From positions 62,001-126,000 of the forward strand of contig NZ_WLZW01000001.1 in the NCBI RefSeq assembly GCF_009707665.1: a DNA stretch of 64,000 nucleotides, given 5' to 3'. This DNA is from Planomicrobium sp. YIM 101495 (GTDB lineage Bacteria > Bacillota > Bacilli > Bacillales_A > Planococcaceae). Under the pieces are notes generated by a model. The model saw only the letters and a program-made list of their open reading frames with translations. It was not told the DNA's origin and searched no databases. Shown one piece after another: positions 51,689 through 61,985 of this stretch (positions within the stretch are counted from its first letter, which is position 1; each line of letters opens with the position of its first letter). Position numbers and translations under genes: made by a program.

Positions 51689-54631
51689 TTATTCTTCATC
51701 TTCTTCCGGTGGTGTGTCGCCGTCGCCTTCTTCCGGTTCATCGGGCTCATCCGGTGCTGGCGTGTCTCCTTCCGGTTCATCTTCCACAGGCTCATCATTT
51801 GAGTCGCCGTCGCTTCCGCCAGATCCTCCGCTTCCTCCACTTTCAGCTGGTGGTGGAGAAGCCGGTTCGCTTGATGCGCTTGTCACCGTATTGGAAAGAG
51901 GGGACTGCTGGCCAGTAATGTCGACTGCAACAACGAAATAGCTTCCAGCACTAGGAATTCTGAAGGAATTGCTCCGTGCTTCCGAAATGGATGCGACGAG
52001 TGAATTGCCGCCGCCTGTCCGGTACACACGGTAGCCGACAACGTCATTTGAAGCAGAGTTGCTCCAGGTCAGTGTTCTGCCATTTAATGACGCCTGTACC
52101 CCTGCTGGTGCCACGCCGTCATGGCTCAGCGCTGCTGAAGACACGACGCGGGAGAAGCTGGAGTTGGCAGGGAAGAGCTTGGACGGGTCTCCGCCATAAG
52201 GGCTGAGCATCCGTTCGACAAATGCGCTTGATACACCAGCACCGCCGCTCACGATGAATTCGGAAGGTGTGCTGTCGAGCGCTGCGTAACGTGCGCCATT
52301 GACAGTAACGTAAGAACCGCTCGTCAAACTGTCATCGGCTTTTGTTGGAACCATAGCATTAGCGTTGAACAGATCGGACATAACCAGTCCTGCACCCGTA
52401 CACGCGCCGCCTGGAGCAAGTCCTGAAATTCCACAGAAGGAACGCGTCACGACACCATCTGGAGCTTGGAATCTGGAGCCTGCATTGACCAATTCAGGAT
52501 CGTGTTGCTGAGTTGTGTTCATCAAACGTGCCCATAGTTGGTTGACACGGGTTGATGGGTGGCCGTACTGGTTGCTCGCGATACTCATCTTGAATTTCTC
52601 GCGATCATAGCCGAGCCAGACACCCATTGTGATATTTGGGTTATAGCCGACAATCCAAACGTCGGTAGAATCCTGGGTCGTCCCTGTTTTCCCGGCAAAA
52701 TCTCCGCCGAATGCCAGGAGATTCTTCGCGCGGTTCGCAGTTCCGCGTGGTGTGTTGTAAACATCACGCAGCATATCAGTCAGAATGTATGCAGTTTGAG
52801 GTGAGAACACCTCTGTTTTTGTCTGCGGGTTTTCGTAGACGACTTTGCCTTCCGCGTCTTCGATCCGATCAATCATCGTCGATTCGATCGAAGTCCCGCC
52901 ATTGGCGATCATTGCGTAAGCGTGTGTCAGTTCTTCAACTGAAGCTTCTGCACCACCACCTAGTGCGGAAGAAGGGTAATCGTTATACGCTTCTTCGATT
53001 CGTGAAAAGCCGGTTTTCTTCATGAACTGGATCGGCATTTGATTGCGGATGTCCGCAAGTAACCGGACAGCAGGCAAGTTTTGTGATTCAGCTAATGCCT
53101 TGCGTGCCGGCATGATGCCTTGTTCACTCGAGTTGATGTAGTTCACAGGGCTGTAGATCGTACCACCGACAGGCAGTTCGAACTTGACATCGACGACCGG
53201 AGAACCGGCGCCGATTCGGCCGAATTCGATCGCTGGACCATAGACAAGAAGCGGTTTGATGGTTGACCCGATGGAACGGAATCCTTGCGTCGCGTGGTTC
53301 ATGTTTTCGATGGCGTAATCACGTCCACCGATGAAGCTCAAGATCCGGCCCGTTTTGTTCTCGATGGTCATTGATCCGACCTGGACAGGGAACTCTTTAT
53401 CGACTTCTTCGCCATCTTCATTCAGCACACGGTCGATCGCTGTTCTCCCATAGTTATCGAAAGAGGATTTCGCGGCATCCTGTGCCAAGTAAAGGTCTTT
53501 ATCGATCGATGAATGGATCCGGTAACCATTGGAACGGACTGCGCGGTCCGCAAGAATCGCATATTCCTCGAACAATTTATCGTTTTCTTCCAATGTTACT
53601 GGATCGATGCCGTTCTGTTCGGCAAGCACATCCATGACGATGCGCGTCGCACGACGTTCCAGCTCAGCTGTGACAAATGGGAATTCTTCATAAGCACGTG
53701 GAACCTTCCCGCGGAAATCTTGTGTGATATCATAAGCGACCGCTTCTTCGTACTCCGCTTCCGTAATGTACTCGGTTTCTTTCATCCGGTACAGGACGGT
53801 GTGCATCCGGGAAATACCCGGCTCCAGGCCTTCCGCATCTTTCAAACTGCCGTCATTCGTGAATGGGGTGTAGCGGAACGGCGCTTGCGGAATACCTGCG
53901 ATGAACGCAGCTTGCGGCAACGTCAATTCACTTGCTGAAACGTTGAAAATTCCGTTTGCTGCCGTTTCGATACCAGCGATGTTGCTGCCTGACGAATTCC
54001 GGCCGTAAGGAATAATGTTCAAATACGCTTCAAGAATGTCTTCTTTTTCCATAAAGTGTTCCAGGCGCATCGCGAGCAGTAACTCTTTCGCTTTCCGCTC
54101 GTAGGACACTTCGTTCGTCAAGATTTGGTTCTTGATCAATTGCTGCGTCAATGTCGATCCACCAGTTTGCGTGGAGGAGTTCGAAACGTCTTGCAGTAAT
54201 CCACGAAGGACCGCTTTTGGAACGATTCCTTCATGCTCAAGGAAATATTCATCTTCCGTCGCAAAAACCGCGTTGATCGCATTTTCTGAAACGTTCTCTA
54301 GTTTCGTCTCCTCGCGATCAAGATCGGTCCGGAGCTTCCCGAGGTATACGCCATCAGCGAAGAATAGTTCTGAAGTTTCTTCGTAGCTGTAAATTTCGCT
54401 GAGCATGGCGTCTTTCGTCCGCAGCTCTTCGTCATTGACGAGCGATGCGAAGTACCCTGCACCAACCGACATGCCGAACACGCCGCCAGCTACCAAGATG
54501 ACAACTAGTAATAAACCTAAATTCCAAAGTACACTGCCAGTGATGCTCAGACGCTGCGCCCATTTCGCAGACGTCCATTTATTGAACGACTGATCGATTT
54601 CCCGCAGTCGCGTTTTAAGATTTTTTTGCAC
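51689..54631 (-). CDS. Class A penicillin-binding protein with FN3 domain and acidic tail
   Basis: This bifunctional peptidoglycan polymerase has 980 residues: a cytoplasmic basic start, one membrane helix (about 32-60), and a GT51 glycosyltransferase with FATEDEYFLEHEG near 125. The transpeptidase has the nucleophile in GSTIKPL (about 456), SQN (about 515) and KTGTT (about 646). A fibronectin type III domain (about 830-910) follows, then a Gly/Ser linker and a strongly acidic Pro/Asp/Glu tail of about 50 residues. The GTG start at 54631 is 8 nt after AGGAGG. It resembles the PBP1A/PBP2c group of Bacilli; the precise orthologue is uncertain. Confidence 0.88.
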   Translation of the reverse strand: MQKNLKTRLREIDQSFNKWTSAKWAQRLSITGSVLWNLGLLLVVILVAGGVFGMSVGAGYFASLVNDEELRTKDAMLSEIYSYEETSELFFADGVYLGKLRTDLDREETKLENVSENAINAVFATEDEYFLEHEGIVPKAVLRGLLQDVSNSSTQTGGSTLTQQLIKNQILTNEVSYERKAKELLLAMRLEHFMEKEDILEAYLNIIPYGRNSSGSNIAGIETAANGIFNVSASELTLPQAAFIAGIPQAPFRYTPFTNDGSLKDAEGLEPGISRMHTVLYRMKETEYITEAEYEEAVAYDITQDFRGKVPRAYEEFPFVTAELERRATRIVMDVLAEQNGIDPVTLEENDKLFEEYAILADRAVRSNGYRIHSSIDKDLYLAQDAAKSSFDNYGRTAIDRVLNEDGEEVDKEFPVQVGSMTIENKTGRILSFIGGRDYAIENMNHATQGFRSIGSTIKPLLVYGPAIEFGRIGAGSPVVDVKFELPVGGTIYSPVNYINSSEQGIMPARKALAESQNLPAVRLLADIRNQMPIQFMKKTGFSRIEEAYNDYPSSALGGGAEASVEELTHAYAMIANGGTSIESTMIDRIEDAEGKVVYENPQTKTEVFSPQTAYILTDMLRDVYNTPRGTANRAKNLLAFGGDFAGKTGTTQDSTDVWIVGYNPNITMGVWLGYDREKFKMSIASNQYGHPSTRVNQLWARLMNTTQQHDPELVNAGSRFQAPDGVVTRSFCGISGLAPGGACTGAGLVMSDLFNANAMVPTKADDSLTSGSYVTVNGARYAALDSTPSEFIVSGGAGVSSAFVERMLSPYGGDPSKLFPANSSFSRVVSSAALSHDGVAPAGVQASLNGRTLTWSNSASNDVVGYRVYRTGGGNSLVASISEARSNSFRIPSAGSYFVVAVDITGQQSPLSNTVTSASSEPASPPPAESGGSGGSGGSDGDSNDEPVEDEPEGDTPAPDEPDEPEEGDGDTPPEEDEE

Positions 54632-54691
54632 TTCATCAGCCTCCTAAAATCATGCTTTATTATAGCATATCCCGTTATTCACGACGAAAAA

Positions 54692-56270
<1,579 letters not shown>

Positions 56271-56273
56271 AAC

Positions 56274-56314
56274 ATACCGTCCCGCTAAGCTGCCAGCGGG
56301 GCGGTTTTATTTTG
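56274..56314 (+). terminator. Terminator of tyrS
   Basis: ACCGTCCCGCT (56276-56286) pairs with 56295-56305 (one G-U), followed by TTTATTTT. Confidence 0.75.
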
Positions 56315-56340
56315 CGTTCGCTGGAGCGATTGTGGCGGAT

Positions 56341-56365
56341 GTTTAACACGTAATACGAAGGGAAA
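56341..56365 (+). promoter_or_regulatory. SigB-like promoter of the general stress gene
   Basis: GTTTAA (56341-56346), 13 bp, GGGAAA (56360-56365) matches the SigB pattern perfectly at -35 and partly at -10. It lies about 33 nt before the ribosome site of the gene at 56406. Confidence 0.5.
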
Positions 56366-56405
56366 AAGATGAATGTGCAAAGAAATTCTTGAGGAGGCGT
56401 TAAGA

Positions 56406-56966
56406 ATGGCAAGAGTAGTCGGTTCGTACGGAACGGAAAGAGAAGCGATCGAAGTGATTGAAGATTTGAAACGCCAAGGATATGCAAGTGAAGATATTTC
56501 GGTTTTGAGCAAAGATAAACGGGAAAGCGAAGCTATTTCGGAAGAAACGAATACGAATGTCGGGGAAGGTGCAGCAGCTGGTGCTCTTACCGGCGGCGCA
56601 CTCGGCGGAGTCGGTGGTGTGCTTGCAGGAATCGGTGCGCTGGCCATACCAGGCATCGGCCCGATCGTCGCAGCAGGTCCGATCGTCGCTGGATTGACAG
56701 GCGCAGCAGCCGGAGCAGGGATTGGTGGACTTGCTGGTGCATTGATCGGTATGGGCATTCCGGAGGATGAAGCGGAAAGATACGAAAGAAGCTTCAATGA
56801 AGGAGAAATCCTGGTTCTCGTCGATGATGACCGGGCTGACTTGGCCGGCCGTCACGAAGGGGAACATCGCTTGTCTGATGACGGTTTGCTTGGCAAAGGC
56901 GGTCCGAATAATCAAGATCCGCTGAGTGGCGACAATACGGACCCGCTGAATAGAAGAGGATTCTAA
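56406..56966 (+). CDS. General stress protein with glycine zipper (YflT/GSP17M-like)
   Basis: The 186-residue protein begins with a small alpha/beta domain (VVGSYGTEREAIEVIEDLKRQGY) typical of general stress protein 17M/YflT. A long Gly/Ala-rich hydrophobic stretch (about 62-120) with glycine-zipper repeats follows, and then an acidic tail with NxDPL motifs. GAGGAGG precedes the ATG at 56406. A SigB-like promoter upstream supports a stress role. It may associate with the membrane; the molecular function is unknown. Confidence 0.75.
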   Translation: MARVVGSYGTEREAIEVIEDLKRQGYASEDISVLSKDKRESEAISEETNTNVGEGAAAGALTGGALGGVGGVLAGIGALAIPGIGPIVAAGPIVAGLTGAAAGAGIGGLAGALIGMGIPEDEAERYERSFNEGEILVLVDDDRADLAGRHEGEHRLSDDGLLGKGGPNNQDPLSGDNTDPLNRRGF

Positions 56967-57008
56967 CAAAAGAAGGGGATGTCCCCTTCTTTTTATAGGA
57001 CTAAAAGC

Positions 57009-57084
57009 TCCGGACAGTATTTTCGAAATGCGGACAGTAAATGAGTGATTCCGGACAGTGTTTTTCCCGATCCGGACAGTATTT
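57009..57084 (+). repeat. Four-copy phased array of the TCCGGACAGTATTT box
   Basis: Four copies of TCCGGACAGTATTT (one TGCGGACAGTAAAT, one ending AGTGTTT) begin at 57009, 57029, 57050 and 57071, spaced 20, 21 and 21 bp. It is the same box as at 22553 with C for T at position 7, and the same spacing. It lies between the stress protein gene and a bidirectional terminator. Confidence 0.85.
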
Positions 57085-57100
57085 GAAAATAGTGGAAATT

Positions 57101-57145
57101 AAAAGACCTCGAAAAGCGCTATCTAATGCGTTTCGAGGTCTTTTT
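57101..57145. terminator. Bidirectional terminator, stress gene / BtuF-like gene
   Basis: AAAAGACCTCGAAA (57101-57114) pairs perfectly with 57131-57144. A further CGC/GCG pairing near the loop and A/T runs at both ends are present. Confidence 0.8.
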
Positions 57146-57193
57146 AAAAAGCGTTTCACTAAACTCCACAACAATTCACGTTCAAAGCCAGCT

Positions 57194-58003
57194 TCAGGTC
57201 GCTGATTTCACTTGCAAAAAAGAAGGAAGTTCAATATCGCTGTAGAGTTCGGGATGGAGCAGCTGGCCGAGTTTGATCGCGCCTTCGAGTAGACGCGGCG
57301 AAGGACGGCAATACAATTCTTCTTCCATTATATGAATGGCATCTTGCGCTTTCATGCCAGTGAAACCATCACGCTTCCGCACGAGTGCGGGTTTCACTTT
57401 CGAAGTCATGATGCCGACCCACGCGAGCAAGATGGCGTCAGGGTCAATGTCGATCACTTCTTGCCACTCGGCTTGATAATTCGCAGTATCCTTGTCACCG
57501 AAGCAATTCCGTGCACCGGTCAGTTCGCTGATCTCAGTCAGCCAGTTCGTACCGCCGGGAGAGAAAATCGGCTTGGGCCACCATTCCCAGTAGACGAGCT
57601 TCGGTTGTTCGACTTTCGCCGTACGCTCACGCAAGTTTTTGATCGTCTGCTCGTACTCTGCGAGGATGGAAGATGCATCCATCCCGATCGCTTTTGCGAC
57701 AGTGCGCAGATCCTCAGCGATGTCCGTCAAACTTTGTGGATCGAGGACGAGGTGGGGAATGTTACGCTCCATCAGCGCCTCGACATTCCGTTCCATTCCA
57801 GGGACGCTAAGTGAAGCGAGGACGAGATCCGGATGAAGCGCCTCAAGCTTGTCCATGTCGATGTTCAAATCGGGACCGAGTTTCGGGAGGCCGTGGACAG
57901 ATGCGGGCCAGTCCGAGAAATCATCGACGCCGACAAGCAAGTGCTCGGCGCCGAGAAATGCAAGTAATTCCGTATTGCTTGGGCAAATAGAAATGATGCG
58001 CAT
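57194..58003 (-). CDS. BtuF/PF01497-type substrate-binding-like protein without signal peptide
   Basis: The 269-residue protein has the fold of vitamin B12/iron-siderophore binding proteins: MRIISICPSNTELLAFLGAE, then DVVLASLS-like LHPDLVLASLSVPGM, and a C-terminal GAIKLGQLLHPELY. It has no signal peptide or lipobox and no ABC permease or ATPase next to it. It is therefore probably cytoplasmic or depends on other proteins. The ATG at 58003 is 9 nt after AAAGGAG; the frame extends to 58090. Cobalamin binding is a family guess. Confidence 0.72.
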   Translation of the reverse strand: MRIISICPSNTELLAFLGAEHLLVGVDDFSDWPASVHGLPKLGPDLNIDMDKLEALHPDLVLASLSVPGMERNVEALMERNIPHLVLDPQSLTDIAEDLRTVAKAIGMDASSILAEYEQTIKNLRERTAKVEQPKLVYWEWWPKPIFSPGGTNWLTEISELTGARNCFGDKDTANYQAEWQEVIDIDPDAILLAWVGIMTSKVKPALVRKRDGFTGMKAQDAIHIMEEELYCRPSPRLLEGAIKLGQLLHPELYSDIELPSFLQVKSAT

Positions 58004-58076
58004 GCATTCCAACTCCTTTTCACCATCGTACCATTGTGGGAAATACTCTACCACCCCCGAGAAGTTTTGAAAAGAC

Positions 58077-58132
58077 AAAAAAACCGCCACCAGCCATCCG
58101 GAAAACCGGGGAGGCTGGAGCGGTTTTTTCGA
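58077..58132 (-). terminator. Terminator of rpsD
   Basis: A hairpin with arms AAAAAACCGC..CCAGCC (58077-58096) and GGCTGG..GCGGTTTTTT (58114-58130) with a small internal loop lies right after the rpsD stop. The minus-strand T run is at 58070-58083. Confidence 0.75.
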
Positions 58133-58143
58133 TCAGCGAGAGA

Positions 58144-58746
58144 TCAGCGAGAGTAGAACTCAACGATAAGCTGTTCGCTGATTTCAGCAGACAATTCGCC
58201 GCGCTCTGGGTAGCGTACGAGTGTACCTGTTTTAGAATCAGCATCGAAAGATACATATTCTGGTACGAAGTTAGTCACTTCGATTGCTTCATTGATGATG
58301 TCCAAGTTGTTTGAACGTTCACGCATAGTGATCGTTTGACCTGGTTTCACACTGAATGAAGGGATGTCAACGCGTTTGCCGTCAACAAGGATGTGACCAT
58401 GGTTTACCAATTGACGAGCTTGGCGACGAGTGCGCGCAAGACCCAAACGGTAAACAACGTTGTCAAGGCGAGCTTCAAGTAAGATCATGAAGTTCTCACC
58501 GTGTTTACCAGGCATTTTGCCTGCTTTGTTGAACAATGTTTTGAACTGACGCTCAGTTACGCCGTACATGAAACGTAGCTTTTGCTTTTCTTGCAACTGC
58601 AAACCGTATTCAGATACTTTACGACGTTGGTTAGCACCGTGCTGACCTGGAGCGTAAGGGCGTTTTTCTAATTCTTTACCTGTGCCTGTCAGGGAGATAC
58701 CTAGACGGCGGGATAGTTTCCAAGATGGACCTGTGTAACGAGACAT
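58144..58746 (-). CDS. rpsD: 30S ribosomal protein S4
   Basis: S4 nucleates 30S assembly and represses its own synthesis. The 200-residue protein starts [19 protein letters not shown], has the PYAPGQHG motif, and an S4 domain ([21 protein letters not shown]). The ATG at 58746 is preceded by GAGGAGGAG; the longer frame to 58806 runs into the leader. It stands alone next to tyrS, as in B. subtilis. Confidence 0.96.
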   Translation of the reverse strand: MSRYTGPSWKLSRRLGISLTGTGKELEKRPYAPGQHGANQRRKVSEYGLQLQEKQKLRFMYGVTERQFKTLFNKAGKMPGKHGENFMILLEARLDNVVYRLGLARTRRQARQLVNHGHILVDGKRVDIPSFSVKPGQTITMRERSNNLDIINEAIEVTNFVPEYVSFDADSKTGTLVRYPERGELSAEISEQLIVEFYSR

Positions 58747-58979
58747 GGATGTCTCCTCCTCTATTGTTGGTTTTTGTTTGTAAAATAAAAAACCAGATGT
58801 ATTCACGCGACCGCCATTTCATTTTCATGCACCTTCGCCCAGCAGCCTAGGGTTACACGATGCACCTCTACACGGAATCACTTCCCTGCAAGGAACAAAA
58901 TGGACTTCTCCGCACATACAACTGCTGCGATTATTTTACACAAAGAATAGTATAACCTGACACCTTCAGCTCTGTCAAT
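58747..58979 (-). promoter_or_regulatory. rpsD promoter and candidate S4 autoregulatory leader
   Basis: On the minus strand TTGACA (58979-58974) and TATACT (58955-58950) are 18 bp apart and give a start near 58943. The roughly 197-nt untranslated leader is long and G/C-structured, consistent with the Firmicutes S4 leader, to which S4 binds to block its own translation. The exact fold was not computed. Confidence 0.6.
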
Positions 58980-59040
58980 GAAAACAAAGCTTTCCCTTTT
59001 CTTTTAAGGATAATCGATGTAGAATGGGAAGTGATAGAAA

Positions 59041-59054
59041 TGTAAGCGCTTTCT
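59041..59054 (+). promoter_or_regulatory. CcpA cre site upstream of methionine gamma-lyase gene
   Basis: TGTAAGCGCTTTCT matches the cre consensus TGWAANCGNTNWCA at 13 of 14 positions. It lies 25 bp before the ATG at 59080 and downstream of a candidate -10 (TAGAAT, 59020-59025). CcpA binding there would block transcription when sugars are plentiful. Confidence 0.65.
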
Positions 59055-59079
59055 AACATAGTTGAGGGGTGTAAGATCA

Positions 59080-60288
59080 ATGAAAAAGCATTCGAACCAT
59101 TTGGAAACAACCATTATTCATCACGGGTATGACAGCTCAGAGCACCATGATAGTTTAGCGGCACCGTTATACCAGACGTCGACGTATTCATTCGCGGATG
59201 CAGCCGAAGGGGAACGGCGCTTTGCGGGAGAAGTGGAAGGAAACATTTATTCACGACTCGGGAATCCGACTGTGCGTATTCTTGAGCAGCGGATGGCTGC
59301 AGTAGAACGCGGGGCGGGGGCTCTTGCATTCGGTTCCGGGATGGCAGCGGTCAGCGCAATCTTAATCTATTTGACGAAGGCGGGAGATCATGTCCTTTGT
59401 TCACGAGGGATTTATGGCTGTACGTTCGGCCTGCTTGGGATTATGGAAGAGAAGTACGGCATTACGCATAATTTGATCAGCATGACGACAGAGGAAGAAA
59501 TCGAGCAGCACATCCGGCCAGAGACGGTGTGTCTATACGTAGAGACGCCGATCAACCCTACGATGGAACTTGTTAATTTAGAAGCGGTGGCACGTGTCGC
59601 TGCGAAGCACAACATCAAAGTGGTTGTGGATAATACGTTCAGCTCGCCTTACTTGCAGAATCCGCTTGAGCAAGGGGCGGATTACGTATTGCATAGTGCG
59701 ACGAAATACTTGAACGGCCATGGGGATGTCATTGGTGGCGTTCTTGTCGGCAGTGACTGGGAAGATATGCAGAGCTTGCGCATGACGGTCCAAAAGGATA
59801 TCGGCGGCATCATGTCGCCATTTGATGCATGGCTATTGTTGCGCGGAATGAAGACACTTCATATTAGGATGGATCGCCACGTAGCGAATGCGGAGAAAGT
59901 GCTTGCGTTCCTGAAAGGTCAAGATGCAGTGAAGTCGATTTATTACCCAACGGACGAGAATCACCCGCAGCATGACATCGCAATCAAGCAAATGCGTGCA
60001 GGCGGAGGTTTGATCTCCTTCGAGCTTGAAGGCGGGAAGGCGCAGGCGCAAAACTTCATGGACGCGCTGTCACTCGTCAAGATTGCTGTTAGTCTCGGAG
60101 ATGCGGAAACGCTCATCCAGCATCCGGCTTCGATGACGCATGCGGTGGTTCCACAGGAAGAGCGGGAATCGATGGGCATCACGGATTCGTTGCTGCGCTT
60201 GTCGGTCGGACTGGAACATACGGATGACATCATCGCCGACCTTGAGCAGGCATTTGCGAAGCTCGGTTCGGAATTACAAGAAATCTAA
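59080..60288 (+). CDS. Methionine gamma-lyase (Cys/Met metabolism PLP enzyme)
   Basis: The 402-residue PLP enzyme has Schiff-base lysine K209 (HSATKYLNGH) and the active-site cysteine C114 in GIYGCTFGLL. That cysteine is the residue that distinguishes methionine gamma-lyase from cystathionine synthases and lyases. It would degrade methionine to methanethiol, ammonia and 2-oxobutyrate. The ATG at 59080 lies 9 nt after GAGGGGTG. A cre site upstream suggests carbon control. The converging neighbour is a free methionine sulfoxide reductase. Cystathionine gamma-lyase is the alternative. Confidence 0.82.
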   Translation: MKKHSNHLETTIIHHGYDSSEHHDSLAAPLYQTSTYSFADAAEGERRFAGEVEGNIYSRLGNPTVRILEQRMAAVERGAGALAFGSGMAAVSAILIYLTKAGDHVLCSRGIYGCTFGLLGIMEEKYGITHNLISMTTEEEIEQHIRPETVCLYVETPINPTMELVNLEAVARVAAKHNIKVVVDNTFSSPYLQNPLEQGADYVLHSATKYLNGHGDVIGGVLVGSDWEDMQSLRMTVQKDIGGIMSPFDAWLLLRGMKTLHIRMDRHVANAEKVLAFLKGQDAVKSIYYPTDENHPQHDIAIKQMRAGGGLISFELEGGKAQAQNFMDALSLVKIAVSLGDAETLIQHPASMTHAVVPQEERESMGITDSLLRLSVGLEHTDDIIADLEQAFAKLGSELQEI

Positions 60289-60345
60289 AAAAGCTGGGCC
60301 GGACTCCGCCTTCAATAGGCAGAATTCCGGTCCAGCTTTTCACTT
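60287..60345. terminator. Bidirectional terminator, methionine gamma-lyase / fRMsr
   Basis: AAAAGCTGGGCCGGA (60289-60303) pairs with 60326-60340 (one G-U), and a smaller inner hairpin lies between. A and T runs flank both sides. Confidence 0.8.
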
Positions 60346-60348
60346 TTT

Positions 60349-60828
60349 TTATAGATGCTTCATCAAGACTGCCGCAAATTGTTCGAGACCTTCTTGATCT
60401 TCGTGTGTAAAGCGGCTCAGTTCAGGGCTGTCGATATCGAGCACACCGATGACTTCGCCGTCTTTTTCGAGCGGGATGACGATCTCGGAGCGGGACGCAG
60501 GATCACATGCGATATGGCCTGGGAACGCATGGACGTCTTGGACGAGCAATGTCTTGTTCTTCGAGACTGCCGTTCCGCAAACTCCTTTGCCGACTTTGAT
60601 CCGGACACACGCTGTTTTTCCCTGGAATGGACCGAGGACGAGCTCGCCATCTTCCATTAAATAAAACCCGACCCAGTTGATGCGTTCGAGGAATTCATTG
60701 AGTAAAGCAGAAGCGTTGCTTAAATTGGCGATTCGGTTTGGTTCGCCTTCGAGTAACGCATCCAATTGCTTGCTGAGCATTGCATATTGTTCTTGGCGGG
60801 TACCGCTATAGTCTGTTTGTGTATACAT
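60349..60828 (-). CDS. Free methionine-(R)-sulfoxide reductase (GAF domain, YtsP-like)
   Basis: The 159-residue single GAF domain has the cysteines of the fRMsr family: TACVRIKVGKGVCGTA and HIACDPASRSEIV. These enzymes reduce free L-methionine-(R)-sulfoxide with thioredoxin. The family motif is complete here. It converges on the methionine gamma-lyase gene and lies just downstream of hisJ. Confidence 0.85.
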   Translation of the reverse strand: MYTQTDYSGTRQEQYAMLSKQLDALLEGEPNRIANLSNASALLNEFLERINWVGFYLMEDGELVLGPFQGKTACVRIKVGKGVCGTAVSKNKTLLVQDVHAFPGHIACDPASRSEIVIPLEKDGEVIGVLDIDSPELSRFTHEDQEGLEQFAAVLMKHL

Positions 60829-60848
60829 GTTTACTTACCCCCTGAAAT

Positions 60849-61658
60849 TTAGATCGTATCTCTACCGTCAGTATAGAATTGTTCGTATCGCTGGTGCAAG
60901 CCCGACACACTATGTGCATCAGATCCGAAGACGAGTGGAATGCCGAGACGACGGGCTTGTTCAATGAAATGAAATGGTGGATAAGGCTCGCGGCAATCCG
61001 GTTTCGCGAGTCCGGCACTGTTGACATCGAGTTCAAGGCCAGCTGATTTAATCTTTTTCAAAACAGCTATGATTGCTTCGTTGTCATCGATTTTTTCGCC
61101 GTGCGCATACTGGAATTTATGGATCAACGTCGGATGACCGATCCGCTTCGGCTTGTAGGGGCCAAGGTTTGCTGCAATGGAAGCTTCAACCGCTTTGTAA
61201 TAAAGCTGATATGCCGCTTCGACAGAGCCAGTTTCATGTGCCAGTTCCATGAATACGTCCGCGCTGTAATCGGCACAGAATATCTTGTCGTTCGCTTGAA
61301 GGAAGTGGACGGACAAGATGGCGTCGTCGAGTTCCGGTCCGAACTCATTCAAGAACGCCGTCGTCCTATCTTCATAGCCAGCAATAAAGTCGACTTCGAG
61401 GCCGACCCGGATGCGGATGCGGTCCTTGTATTCCTCTTTGATGCGCTTGACTTCATCCAAGTAAGGACGCAGCTGAGCGGCTGTCATTCCGCTGTCCTTC
61501 AACGGTGTCGGGTCCGTGAAGGAAGAGGGAAGGGGAGCGTGTTCCGTGAATGTCACATCAGTAAATCCGGTTTTTATGGCTTTCTCGACGTATGAACGGA
61601 GAGGGTCTGTCGTGCCATGTGGGCAATAAGGTGTATGGATATGACCATCTCTTTTCAT
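60849..61658 (-). CDS. hisJ: Histidinol-phosphatase, PHP family
   Basis: This 269-residue PHP-domain phosphatase has metal-binding HIHTPYCPHG near the start, TFTEHAPLP, the GLEVDF motif and a late FGSDAH. It removes phosphate from histidinol phosphate in histidine synthesis, as B. subtilis HisJ does; it is away from other his genes there too. Its 3' end is 21 nt from the fRMsr gene. Confidence 0.87.
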   Translation of the reverse strand: MKRDGHIHTPYCPHGTTDPLRSYVEKAIKTGFTDVTFTEHAPLPSSFTDPTPLKDSGMTAAQLRPYLDEVKRIKEEYKDRIRIRVGLEVDFIAGYEDRTTAFLNEFGPELDDAILSVHFLQANDKIFCADYSADVFMELAHETGSVEAAYQLYYKAVEASIAANLGPYKPKRIGHPTLIHKFQYAHGEKIDDNEAIIAVLKKIKSAGLELDVNSAGLAKPDCREPYPPFHFIEQARRLGIPLVFGSDAHSVSGLHQRYEQFYTDGRDTI

Positions 61659-61985
61659 GAATGCAGCACCTTTCTTTCAAGGAAATGGCGCACTTGACTT
61701 CGCTCGCCGCGAAACATTCAAGCACGCGTTACATTACAAAATGATTGCAAGAAAAATATTTAGCGCTTTTTGCTGGATTAGGTAACATAAGCTTATAGAT
61801 ACATGGTAAAATGAATAGTATCCAGCTAATAAGTTGGAATTAATAGTTTTTGTCAATGGTTTTCGAACAACTAACGGACATTCCAAAGTAGCTGGTTTAT
61901 AATGACATAAGCACTCAACCGAGTGGTTAAATTACTACATAAGCGATGGAAATGTAATGGGGAACAGGAGGCTATATGGCTTATT
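61659..61985. promoter_or_regulatory. Intergenic region hisJ-ezrA with ezrA promoter
   Basis: In the 327-bp gap, CGGACA (61875-61880), 17 bp, TATAAT (61898-61903) is a good SigA promoter for ezrA. The left half is AT-rich and shows no gene. The hisJ promoter must lie near its start but is not clear. Confidence 0.5.
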
